DNA of 64,000 bases from the NCBI RefSeq assembly GCF_030273315.1, contig NZ_CP127174.1, forward strand, positions 992,001 through 1,056,000, read 5' to 3'. The translations under genes and the position numbers were made by a program. Origin of the DNA: Natrialbaceae archaeon AArc-T1-2. Lineage in GTDB: Archaea; Halobacteriota; Halobacteria; Halobacteriales; Natrialbaceae. Of the stretch, positions 42,126 to 49,702 are shown in pieces. The notes beneath the pieces are model-generated. The model was not told the DNA's origin. It searched no databases and worked only from the letters and a program-made list of their open reading frames with translations. Position 1 is the stretch's first letter. Each line of letters opens with the position of its first letter.

Positions 42126-42355
42126 TGGTTACGGCATTCGTCATGGTGAAAGCGAACACGGGCGAGGCGGATCGGCTCAGAGACGAGATCGAGGCGATCG
42201 AAGGCGTCGAATCGGCACACATCGTCGCCGGCGATGTCGACATCATCGCGAAAGCACGCGTCGAGACTCCGGCGGCGGTCAAAGACGTCGCCGCGACGAA
42301 GATTCAGGGCGTAGCCGGGGTCGAAGACACGCAAACGTACATCGCGATGGGGTGA
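42125..42355 (+). CDS. Stand-alone Lrp/AsnC RAM-domain protein (76 aa), coupled to trkA
   Basis: MVTAFVMVKANTGEADRLRD, ESAHIVAGDVDIIAKARVET and GVEDTQTYIAMG are closely related to the gene at 41109-41339. The start codon overlaps the trkA stop, so it is cotranslated. The DNA-binding domain is missing. Confidence 0.82.
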   Translation: MVTAFVMVKANTGEADRLRDEIEAIEGVESAHIVAGDVDIIAKARVETPAAVKDVAATKIQGVAGVEDTQTYIAMG

Positions 42356-42437
42356 TACGGTCGGCTGTACCGATGGACCGGCGAACCACAGACGAGCCGT
42401 GGGCTCGCTGGCACTGACGTCCAGCGGTCCGTATGAC

Positions 42438-42956
42438 TCAAAGCGGCGTTCCCGACTCCTCGTTTCCGGCTCCCTGGCCGCGTTCTCGTGCGCTCTCGAG
42501 CAGCGCCGCCGCCTCCCCGCGATACTCGTAGCCAGGGATGATCCCCTGGGCGTAGGTTCCCTCGACGAACTCGACGAGCGCCTTCGCGTCCGTGACGCCG
42601 TCGTCTGCGTCCCAGGCGACGTACTCGAGATGGACCCGGACGACGTCCTCGTCGCGTTCGACGCGTGGCTCTTCGTGGGTGTCCGTTCCGGCGACGGTAA
42701 AGACGTCCTCGAGGCGACGCTCGAGCGTCTCGACCCAGCCGTCTTCGACGACGTCGGCGACGTCGTCTACCGTCGCAGCTGATAGCGTCGGAAGGAAAAC
42801 CGTGATAGCGATGCGACCATCGTGGCGGTCCTGATCCAGTGGCTGTTCGGCGGTGATCGTCGTCTCGAAGACGGTCGTCGTCAGGTCGTAGCCGTCGTCG
42901 GCGACGTCGAACGCCTCGTGAGATTCGAATGCACGCTCGATCTCCGGTGGAGTCAT
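42438..42956 (-). CDS. Conserved haloarchaeal protein (172 aa, possibly DUF5813)
   Basis: A soluble acidic protein: TPPEIERAFESHEAFDVADD and the later HLEYVAWDADDGVTDAKALV. A GTG at 42959 could add one residue. The family number is from memory. No motif of catalytic type is seen. Confidence 0.65.
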   Translation of the reverse strand: MTPPEIERAFESHEAFDVADDGYDLTTTVFETTITAEQPLDQDRHDGRIAITVFLPTLSAATVDDVADVVEDGWVETLERRLEDVFTVAGTDTHEEPRVERDEDVVRVHLEYVAWDADDGVTDAKALVEFVEGTYAQGIIPGYEYRGEAAALLESARERGQGAGNEESGTPL

Positions 42957-43108
42957 CACCTCCAGCGAGGCGATTGTCGAGCAAGGGCGTTACGTTCGCG
43001 GTGGGATGGGGAGGTGACCGTTCCGATCGTTTCACATCACCCGACCGACCGTTTCGCGTTCCAACCCGCCGTTGATGCGACGAACGAGCCGCATAACTAC
43101 GACAGAAT

Positions 43109-43258
43109 ATGCCGTCTGTCGATGGCATGACACCGGATAAACGGCTCGCCGAACGACGACGATTCGCACGCCTGCTCGGGACTGTCGACGATGCGGTTGG
43201 ACTTCCGGTGGGCTCGAGCGACGACGGCGACGGATCGCGACGCGAACGCAGACGGTAG
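43109..43258 (+). CDS. Small basic/acidic protein (49 aa)
   Basis: MPSVDGMTPDKRLAERRRFA followed by a helical segment and a Ser/Asp/Arg tail. Correct codon bias and a start 150 bases from the neighbours support it, but composition is simple and confidence is moderate. Confidence 0.42.
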   Translation: MPSVDGMTPDKRLAERRRFARLLGTVDDAVGLPVGSSDDGDGSRRERRR

Positions 43259-43288
43259 GGACGCTCTTACTGATCGATCGTCGCAGTA

Positions 43289-43372
43289 TGCGAGGGCTGG
43301 GATTCGAACCCAGGGACCCCTACGGGAGCGGGTCTTAAGCCCACCGCCGTTGGCCTGCTTGGCTACCCTCGC
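43289..43372 (-). tRNA. tRNA-Leu (anticodon TAA)
   Basis: On the minus strand GCGAGGG pairs with the 3' CCCTCGC, discriminator A at 43289. Anticodon loop CTTAAGA gives TAA (reads UUA), and a long variable arm follows (class II). T-loop GTTCGAATCC is canonical. No intron; the CCA is not encoded. Confidence 0.95.
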
Positions 43373-43529
43373 GCGGAACGCAGTCATCCGTTGTCGGGTA
43401 AGGGGGATGTGCGTTTCGGTGTTCGGTCGCTTTCGATCTCGAGTCGCTGGCGGCTCGACGCTGTCGCAACAGCTCGAGTCCGTATATTCAGGCACTCAGC
43501 TTACGCGAGTCGAACCCCGAGATCCGTCG

Positions 43530-43739
43530 ATGAACGTTCCCACTGACCGCCTCCTGATCATGCTCGTGGTCGCGACCGGTCTGGCGGTCCTCGTCGGCGG
43601 CTGGGCAGGCGGACTCGTCCGCGCGGAGGCCACCGGTAGCGAGGAACTCGCGTTACGGGTCGGAATCGGTGCAGTGTTTTTCGTCGTCCTGCTCGGCGTC
43701 TGGCACGTCTTCAAGAACATCGACGAGGAGGCGAGTTGA
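43530..43739 (+). CDS. Small two-helix membrane protein (69 aa)
   Basis: Helices LLIMLVVATGLAVLVGGWAG and GIGAVFFVVLLGVWHVFKNI. Start ATG 43530; a longer frame upstream overlaps the tRNA. Function unknown. Confidence 0.6.
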   Translation: MNVPTDRLLIMLVVATGLAVLVGGWAGGLVRAEATGSEELALRVGIGAVFFVVLLGVWHVFKNIDEEAS

Positions 43740-43900
43740 CTCGACCGTGACCGCCGGTCACTATACTTCCGGCCCTGGTCCTGTTTACGGAGTCACTGCC
43801 AGCATAGCATCTGAGAGCCTATCAGCGTTGAATCTGGTTATCGAGTGGCAACTGAATTATGACCGAGAGTCTATCTGTGCGAACGACGAGGATCCCGTCG

Positions 43901-45256
43901 TCAGTTCGACGCCAGCCGGCTCGCCTCGCGGATGTACTTGACGACAAGCCCCACGGTCGCGAGGCCGATGGCGCCAGCGAAGCCGACGACGATCGCCGAG
44001 ACCGGATCGCTCGTGGCAGTCGGAATCTCTTCTGTGACGAACCCGACGGCGAGCACCGTTGTGATCGCGATCAACACCAGTGCGCCGATGTTCGCAATCG
44101 TTGGGTTCGTTTCCGGCACCGTTTCCGGATCGTTGAGCAGGTACAGCACGACGACGAGCGCGAACGGCGTTCCGACCAGCCCGAACGCGAGCACGAGCAC
44201 GAGCAGCGGGAAGAACGCACCCTCGAGGAACGCACCGAGGCCGCCGGCAAACACGACGACGATGAGCGCAGCACGGAACCGGGTGTCGGAGACGTCACGT
44301 CCCCAGTCGAGTTTGTCGGCGATGAGATACGGCGGAACGACGGCGTTGGCACCGAGCGTCGAGATAGCCGCACCCCACAGACCGAGGAGGAAGAACCCGG
44401 CAGCCCAGTCCCCGGCAAGCGGACCGAGCGCTTCGGCAGCGGCGATGGCATCGAGATCCGCGGCGAGTTCGGGGGTGTGCAACACGCTCGCGGCGACGAG
44501 GAAGGTCGCGAGGCTGAACAGCCCGAACGCGATCAGCATCGACGTGCCGATGTCGAACAGCCCGAGATCGTACTCGTCGCGGGTCCAGCCACGCGCCCGC
44601 ATCGTGTACGTCTGCATCGTTATGAGCGTGATGTGTACGGCACCGCCGAGGACGCCAGCCGCGACCAACGCGCCGCCGAGACCCTCGGGAATCGTCGGGA
44701 CGAGTCCGGACGCTGCCGCCGTTCCGTCGATGGGAACGACGAAGACAGAGACGATGAACGCGACCACGACCGCGGAGACGATCACTTTTGCGCCGATCTC
44801 GGCGATGTAATATCCACCGCCGGCAAGCCCGAGTGCGAGAACGAGCGCCCACACGATGCCCCAGATCCAGGGATCGATCCCGGTGATCATCGCGCTCACG
44901 TCGGCGACGGTCTTCATGATCACGAGTTGTGCGAGACCGGAGGCGAGTACCGTATCGATAACCAGCACCCACGCCCAGAACTCGCCGAGGTTCTCCTCGA
45001 CGGTCGCGACGATTCCCTGCTCGGTGAGTAGTCCGAGTCGCATCGAGAGGTACTGTGCCGTCGCCCCGAGGACCGCAGAGAGAACGACCACCCACAACAG
45101 CGCGTAGCCGAACGAGGCACCGGCAGTGAGTACGGCGGCCATCGTCGCCGGCCCGGCGGCGATCGCACCGGCGAGCCAGGCGGGTCCTAACTCCGAGAGA
45201 TAGGACCGAACGTCGGTCGGACTTCGTGTTGGGGTTTCTACTGAAACGTCAGTCAT
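43901..45256 (-). CDS. Nramp-family-like metal ion transporter
   Basis: A 451-residue protein with about 11 transmembrane helices and a short acidic N terminus. Nramp fold features are WLAGAIAAGPATMAAVLTAG in helix 1 and GGAVHITLITMQTYTMRARG in helix 6. The canonical metal-site motifs DPGN and MPH are not preserved: GPATM replaces DPGN and AVHI replaces MPH. The substrate may not be Mn or Fe. Divergent from a PhyH-type gene with only 100 bases between them. Confidence 0.8.
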   Translation of the reverse strand: MTDVSVETPTRSPTDVRSYLSELGPAWLAGAIAAGPATMAAVLTAGASFGYALLWVVVLSAVLGATAQYLSMRLGLLTEQGIVATVEENLGEFWAWVLVIDTVLASGLAQLVIMKTVADVSAMITGIDPWIWGIVWALVLALGLAGGGYYIAEIGAKVIVSAVVVAFIVSVFVVPIDGTAAASGLVPTIPEGLGGALVAAGVLGGAVHITLITMQTYTMRARGWTRDEYDLGLFDIGTSMLIAFGLFSLATFLVAASVLHTPELAADLDAIAAAEALGPLAGDWAAGFFLLGLWGAAISTLGANAVVPPYLIADKLDWGRDVSDTRFRAALIVVVFAGGLGAFLEGAFFPLLVLVLAFGLVGTPFALVVVLYLLNDPETVPETNPTIANIGALVLIAITTVLAVGFVTEEIPTATSDPVSAIVVGFAGAIGLATVGLVVKYIREASRLASN

Positions 45257-45356
45257 TTGCTGACCAAATTAAGTACACGGTTAAAAATCCTTTCTTCGGT
45301 TGTACTACTGACCGGTAAACGGAAACTATTACTGTGTGCTACCCCCGTGAAATCGC

Positions 45357-46142
45357 ATGGAACTGACCGACACGGAGTTCGAGCAGTATCAGACGGACGG
45401 GTATCTCGTCGTCGAGGATGCGCTTTCGCCGGCGGCCGTCGACCGCGTGAAAACTCGTCTCCGTGAGTACACACACGGTGATCGCGAGCACGAAACGTTC
45501 GAAAGCCAACTCGAGCCCCGCGTCGAACGGGGCGAACTCGAAGTCGAGGAGGAAGGCGACGCCGTTCGGAAGTTCGAAGGGCTCGGGATGGTCGAAGCGG
45601 ACGACGTTTTCGCCGAGGTCGCGAACAACGAGACGATCGTCTCGGTCGCGAGTCAGTTGCTCGGTCCGAACCTCAAGCTCCTGCGGAGTGCAGCGATGTT
45701 CAAACCGCCGGAGATCGGCAGCGAGAAGGGGTATCACCAGGACGCCGCGTACTACCCGATCCACCCGATGGACCACGTCACCGTCTGGGTCGCTCTCGAC
45801 GAGGCAACGACGGAAAACGGTTGTATGAACGTCGTCCCCGGTGGGCACAAAGACGGCATCCTCGGCCACGAGGCCGTCGAGTACGACACCGACATCGTCA
45901 TCGCCGAGAAGGACTACGACGAGGACGACGCCATCCCGATTCCGATGGAGTCCGGGAGCGCACTCTTTACGCACTGTCTGGTCCCCCACTACACGGCACC
46001 GAACACGACCGACCAGTGGCGTCGTGCGTTGATCATGGCGTACATGCGCTCGCGGTCGCGATTTAGCAAACCCGACGAGGAACTCCCGCCGTGGGTCGAC
46101 TCCGTCCACATCCAGGGCGAGGAGTTCCCCGGCTGCGTCTGA
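45357..46142 (+). CDS. Phytanoyl-CoA dioxygenase (PhyH) family Fe(II)/2-oxoglutarate oxygenase
   Basis: A 261-residue protein. Fe ligands appear as GYHQDAAYYP (His, Asp) and PHYTAPNTTDQWRRALIMAY (His then Arg for 2-oxoglutarate); GCMNVVPGGHKDGI lies between them. The N terminus has an amphipathic helix. Substrate unknown. It may share a divergent promoter with the transporter gene (TATA-like AACTATTAC about 27 bases upstream). Confidence 0.85.
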   Translation: MELTDTEFEQYQTDGYLVVEDALSPAAVDRVKTRLREYTHGDREHETFESQLEPRVERGELEVEEEGDAVRKFEGLGMVEADDVFAEVANNETIVSVASQLLGPNLKLLRSAAMFKPPEIGSEKGYHQDAAYYPIHPMDHVTVWVALDEATTENGCMNVVPGGHKDGILGHEAVEYDTDIVIAEKDYDEDDAIPIPMESGSALFTHCLVPHYTAPNTTDQWRRALIMAYMRSRSRFSKPDEELPPWVDSVHIQGEEFPGCV

Positions 46143-46216
46143 GACGCCGGCGATTCGTCCGCGATCGCCGCCGGCGACTAACAACATCTATTAAACCGTA
46201 TTCTCGAATACCAGCA

Positions 46217-46447
46217 ATGGATTTCGGGCAGGCCCTCAAGCTCCTCATCGCTGCGGTCGTGTTGGCAATTGCGTTTTCGGTGGCGACGACCAGCCTCCTG
46301 GCGGCGGCGTGTCTGGTTCAGTACTCGATCCTCGTTATGCTCGAGCACGACTCGGACACGTTCCAGTCCGTGGCCGAAGAACGCCGGACGGAACTTACGA
46401 TCGTGAAGGTTGCTCTCTTGCTCATCGCTGCCGTTCTTATTCTCTAG
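46217..46447 (+). CDS. Small membrane protein (76 aa)
   Basis: Two helices (LLIAAVVLAIAFSVATTSLL and the C-terminal VALLLIAAVLIL) flank a short acidic loop. Start ATG 46217. No family recognised. Confidence 0.55.
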   Translation: MDFGQALKLLIAAVVLAIAFSVATTSLLAAACLVQYSILVMLEHDSDTFQSVAEERRTELTIVKVALLLIAAVLIL

Positions 46448-46465
46448 TACCGTTCCAAGCGTCGA

Positions 46466-46509
46466 CTGATGAGTGAAACCGGTCAACCGTACTCGGTTTC
46501 ACCCATCAG
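46466..46509 (+). repeat. 16-bp inverted repeat (hairpin)
   Basis: Arm CTGATGAGTGAAACCG (46466-46481) and arm CGGTTTCACCCATCAG (46494-46509) pair at 15 of 16 positions with a 12-base loop. Located right after a membrane protein gene; it may be a terminator or element end. Confidence 0.75.
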
Positions 46510-46549
46510 TTCAGGCTTTGAACGCCACTAGTGGTTCGTCAAGCCTGAA
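46510..46549 (+). repeat. Large hairpin with nested palindrome
   Basis: Outer arms TTCAGGCTT (46510-46518) and AAGCCTGAA (46541-46549) enclose GAACGCCACTAGTGGTTC, a near palindrome. Together they can form a 40-base stem-loop directly after the previous hairpin. Confidence 0.75.
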
Positions 46550-46827
46550 CGGGTGCGTCGAACCGACTGCGGATGTCCGGTCCGACTCACTCGTCGACGC
46601 TTGACGGAGTACTTTGGCTCCGATCACCGTGGCAGTTCCCGACGCTCTCTCAGTGGATTCTCCAAACGGGGTGATGCCCCACGAGAACGACTGGTAACCC
46701 TTCAACACAACCTGATTTCTAGCCATGTTTCTATACAATAAAGGCTATATCGACATCGGCTGTAACGGGTTACGTTGCTCGATGAGCCGGTGTCGGTGCC
46801 GACGTGTCGGTAACGTATGGAGATAGT

Positions 46828-47181
46828 ATGAAACCAGATGCACGAGACCCCCAGGACGTAGGAAGCGAGCGTTCGGAAATCACTCCCACGAGGCTGTTTG
46901 CCGCTTTCTCGGAAGAGCGACGCCAGCACGTGCTCACGTACCTCGCACAGAAACCGGCGGCACTCCACCTCGACGATCTCACCGAATACGTCGCCCTCGT
47001 GGAAAACCGTTCCTCGGACGCCCGGCATCAACAGATTATCGTCGACTTACACCACCGGCACTTGCCACAGCTGCGTGACGCCGGTTTGGTCCGCTACGAC
47101 GACGAGACCACCCTGGTGGAGCTAGCGGTCTCCCCGGACGTGATCGTGCCGTACCTGCGACTCGCTGGCCACGTCAGATAA
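46828..47181 (+). CDS. Haloarchaeal winged-helix (DUF7344-like) protein (117 aa)
   Basis: Start ATG 46828 (an ATG-like start 24 bases upstream is possible). The core helices read TRLFAAFSEERRQHVLTYLA and VDLHHRHLPQLRDAGLVRYD, a winged helix-turn-helix layout. Probable transcription regulator of the accessory segment; family name from memory. Confidence 0.68.
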   Translation: MKPDARDPQDVGSERSEITPTRLFAAFSEERRQHVLTYLAQKPAALHLDDLTEYVALVENRSSDARHQQIIVDLHHRHLPQLRDAGLVRYDDETTLVELAVSPDVIVPYLRLAGHVR

Positions 47182-47239
47182 TATCGGTCCATTTCGTCCA
47201 TCATAATAGCTAAGTCCGCCCCATCGAGAGCCGTTACCG

Positions 47240-48595
47240 ATGGGAGAAACCCAGGAACTGTCCGAGTACGTAGCGTCAGTCACCTACGACGATGTACCCG
47301 CGGATGCGGTTGATCACGCAAAAACTGCCATCCGTGATTACATCGGTGTGGCACTGTACGGTTCGCACCACGATGTCGGTGATGCCGTTTACGAGTACGT
47401 CGACACCCAGTACGGTGAAGGTGACGCTACCGTGTTCCGTCGCGGGAATAAAACTGCACCAGCCGCAGCGTTAGCTAACGGCGCATTCGGCCATGCGATC
47501 GACTACGACGATACGTTCGAGTCGATCGTTATCCATCCCTCGTCTCCAATCTTTGCCGCGTCCCTCGCTGCTGCTGAAGAGGGTGGGGCTTCGACGACCG
47601 AACTCGTAACAGGATATATCGTTGGCTGTGAGGTCGCGTACCGGGTCGGCCAGAGCACGTATCCAGAACACTATCAGAACGGGTGGCACAGCACTGGCAC
47701 GGCAGGGTCATTCGGCGCAGTCGGCGCAGCTGCGTCGATACTCGATCTCGGTTCGGAAGAGGTCGCCAACGCGTTTGGAATCGTTGCGTCGTCGTCCTCG
47801 GCACTGAAGAAAAACTTTGGCACGATGACCAAGCCACTCCACGCTGGTCATGCGGCCGAGTCCGGCATACGAGCAACGTTGCTCGCTCGTGACGGGTTCA
47901 CCGCCGACTCGAGTATCTTCGAGGGCGAGATCGGTTACAACCGCGTGATGACCGTCGACGACGCGTACGACCCCGAGGAAATAACCGAGAACCTCTACGA
48001 GGAGTGGGCCGTGCTAGATATTGGGTTCAAACCGTATCCGTCCGGCGTCATCACTCACGCGGCGATGGATGCGATGAAAAGTCTCACCGAGGAACACAAT
48101 CTCGAACCGGCAACCGTCGAATCGATCGTCGTCACGCTAGAAGACGCTGCCTCGGAAATGCTTCATCATACGCAGCCGGACGATGCGTTACAAGCAAAGT
48201 TCTCTATCGAGTTCTGTTTGGCTTCGATCCTTCGCGACGGTCGAGCAGGAATCCACGAGTTCACCGACGAATACGTTCAGCAGGAAGAAACTCAGAATGC
48301 GATCAAAACGGTGTCCCGCGCCTTCGAACCGGATCTATTCGGAGACGACTACGCAGGATACGGTGCCGTCGTAACGGTTACAAAATCTGATGGAGCCGAA
48401 CTCCGTGAGGAAATTCGGTATGCTCCTGGAAGTCCAAATAATCCGATCGAGGAAGATCGTCTTCGACAGAAATTCTACGAATGTGCCGAATCACGGCTCG
48501 GTGAACGAAAGGCACAAGCACTAGAAGATTCGATTCAGGATCTTGAAAACACCGACCTCGATACGTTCACCAGCTATTTGACACCGCGTGCGTGA
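47240..48595 (+). CDS. MmgE/PrpD family protein (2-methylcitrate dehydratase-like)
   Basis: A 451-residue protein: GAFGHAIDYDDTFESIVIHP (conserved Asp-Tyr-Asp region), GTMTKPLHAGHAAESGIRAT and YPSGVITHAAMDAMKSL are family landmarks. Members are dehydratases or decarboxylases of citrate-like acids. Codons with A or T at third position increase towards the 3' end, unlike its neighbours, suggesting acquisition from elsewhere. No propionate genes adjoin it. Confidence 0.85.
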   Translation: MGETQELSEYVASVTYDDVPADAVDHAKTAIRDYIGVALYGSHHDVGDAVYEYVDTQYGEGDATVFRRGNKTAPAAALANGAFGHAIDYDDTFESIVIHPSSPIFAASLAAAEEGGASTTELVTGYIVGCEVAYRVGQSTYPEHYQNGWHSTGTAGSFGAVGAAASILDLGSEEVANAFGIVASSSSALKKNFGTMTKPLHAGHAAESGIRATLLARDGFTADSSIFEGEIGYNRVMTVDDAYDPEEITENLYEEWAVLDIGFKPYPSGVITHAAMDAMKSLTEEHNLEPATVESIVVTLEDAASEMLHHTQPDDALQAKFSIEFCLASILRDGRAGIHEFTDEYVQQEETQNAIKTVSRAFEPDLFGDDYAGYGAVVTVTKSDGAELREEIRYAPGSPNNPIEEDRLRQKFYECAESRLGERKAQALEDSIQDLENTDLDTFTSYLTPRA

Positions 48596-48747
48596 GCTGG
48601 CGAGGGGTTGATTACCAAACCAACTAAACCAGTCATAACGCCAGCATCATATAGTTTGTTACTATTTGGTAACACAGGAGTGACTAACCAGAAACACATT
48701 TCGGAGTTACCGATAGCCGTAAGAATCTGTTCTGTTATGGCAGAACA

Positions 48748-49013
48748 ATGCGACAGCCCGGAGAGTGGATACAATTGCCGACAGATGAGAGAATCCTTGC
48801 AATCCTCTCGACGGGCCTGATTCTCCTCCTCCCCAAGTTATCCCGAAGAACATCGAAAAGTCGCGGGTTCACGTAAGTAGACGACTCTCGACCCTGGTTG
48901 AGTACGGTCTCGTCTCTCGAGTCGAACGTGGCTACTACGAGATCACCGACCTCGGTGAACAGTACCTCGAGGGCGATCTCGACGCTGCCGCGCTTGAGCC
49001 CGTCGGCGAGTGA
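48748..49013 (+). pseudogene. Frameshifted winged-helix regulator (phage-repressor-like)
   Basis: Frame one gives MRQPGEWIQLPTDERILAIL up to a premature TAA near 48879; shifting near CTCCTCCTCCCC (48825-48837) restores RRLSTLVEYGLVSRVERGYY and ends at TGA 49011-49013. Both halves together make an approximately 88-residue winged-helix protein of the haloarchaeal PhiH1-repressor-like type. One indel inactivates it, unless it is a sequencing error. Confidence 0.75.
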
Positions 49014-49073
49014 ATCCGACGCGCTCGAGTCGGAACGAACGTTTATCAGCGCCTTTCCCTTATTCGAGGATAG

Positions 49074-49331
49074 ATGGCGAGTGCAACCCGAAACGGTCGA
49101 TCGGAAGGTGTCGCATTCATCCACGAGGACGACGGGAGGATCACCGCTATCGATCTCGAGACGGGTGTCGCGTCGTACGGTGACACGAAGTCCGAGGCAC
49201 TCGCGATGCTCGCGGAAGCCCTCGAGTTGCACGAGGGTGGTGGCGAGCCCGTCACTGACGACGATCTCGAAGAGTTGGGTCTCGACCCCGACGCGCAGGG
49301 TGAGACGGAACTCCCCGAGTTCATGCAGTGA
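49074..49331 (+). CDS. hicB: HicB-family antitoxin
   Basis: An 85-residue protein: EGVAFIHEDDGRITAIDLET and YGDTKSEALAMLAEALELHE show the partial RNase H fold of HicB antitoxins, with GGGEPVTDDDLEELGLDPDA as the C-terminal part. A HicA toxin start codon follows right after the stop but the toxin is broken. So it may be an orphan antitoxin. Confidence 0.82.
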   Translation: MASATRNGRSEGVAFIHEDDGRITAIDLETGVASYGDTKSEALAMLAEALELHEGGGEPVTDDDLEELGLDPDAQGETELPEFMQ

Positions 49332-49430
49332 ATGGTTCGGACGTCCTTTTCTGGTCAGGAGATCGCAAAAGTCCGGTCCCGTCACAAACTCGTCTAGAGT
49401 TCGCCTCTGGTAGCGTCAACTGACACCTCC
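49332..49430 (+). pseudogene. Truncated HicA toxin remnant
   Basis: ATG 49332 abuts the hicB stop. The frame MVRTSFSGQEIAKVRSRHKL stops at TAG 49395-49397 after 21 residues. In another frame the following bases give RLEFASGSV, which recalls the HicA core (a TGSH-type RLEF segment). The intact protein would be about 65-80 residues, so the gene is truncated or internally deleted. The extent of the remnant is approximate. Confidence 0.6.
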
Positions 49431-49480
49431 AATGTGATATTCCATATTTACGCCTCACGATGTTGTTCGGCGCAAAAGTA

Positions 49481-49655
49481 TGGGGTCGGAGGGATTTGAA
49501 CCCCCGATCGACTGATATCTCCGGTGCGCCTCGGAACTCCAGAGGGTCATCACACGGACAGTGATCAGCTGTCCGATCAGTATATCAGTCTGGAGTCTCG
49601 TCCCGGGCGCGTAGCCTCTGGAGTCAGTCGCCATGCCTGACTTGGCCACGACCCC
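49481..49655 (-). tRNA. tRNA-Trp (anticodon CCA) with 101-nt intron
   Basis: On the minus strand 5' exon 49618-49655 (GGGGTCG acceptor, anticodon loop CTCCAG) and 3' exon 49481-49516 (A-TCAGT, T-loop GTTCAAATCC, then CGACCCCA) form a complete tRNA when the intron 49517-49617 is removed at the archaeal position after base 37. ACTGA pairs with TCAGT in the anticodon stem. The intron holds box C-like GTGATGA and several CTGA boxes, as expected for the haloarchaeal tRNA-Trp intron, which is known to guide 2'-O-methylation of the tRNA. Confidence 0.92.
49517..49617 (-). ncRNA. Box C/D guide RNA within the tRNA-Trp intron
   Basis: GTGATGA (box C) and CTGA (box D) are present. The segment CCCTCTGGAGTTCC is complementary to the anticodon-region exon GACTCCAGAGG, so it can guide methylation at C34 of the same tRNA. 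This follows the known haloarchaeal mechanism; the exact fold is inferred. Confidence 0.75.
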
Positions 49656-49702
49656 TCGACCTCACGTTGGTGGATACCGCCTAAAGCCGTTACGGTTCCC
49701 GA

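Larger units (their letters stand above)
46448..46827. other. Noncoding region upstream of the island genes
   Basis: About 380 bases with two large hairpins at its left and no convincing gene. A minus-strand frame (46511-46738) ends inside the second hairpin and has no known family. AT-rich CTATACAATAAAGGCTATAT near 46730 may hold promoters. Confidence 0.5.

Noticed and set aside
46511..46738. A 75-residue minus-strand frame in the hairpin region
   Set aside because: It ends inside a hairpin, has no known family, and the codon use is weak; treated as noncoding.
49656..49702. A second copy of the tRNA-Trp 3' end as attachment site
   Set aside because: I looked for the acceptor and T-arm sequence at the left edge of the accessory segment and elsewhere near it and did not find it.
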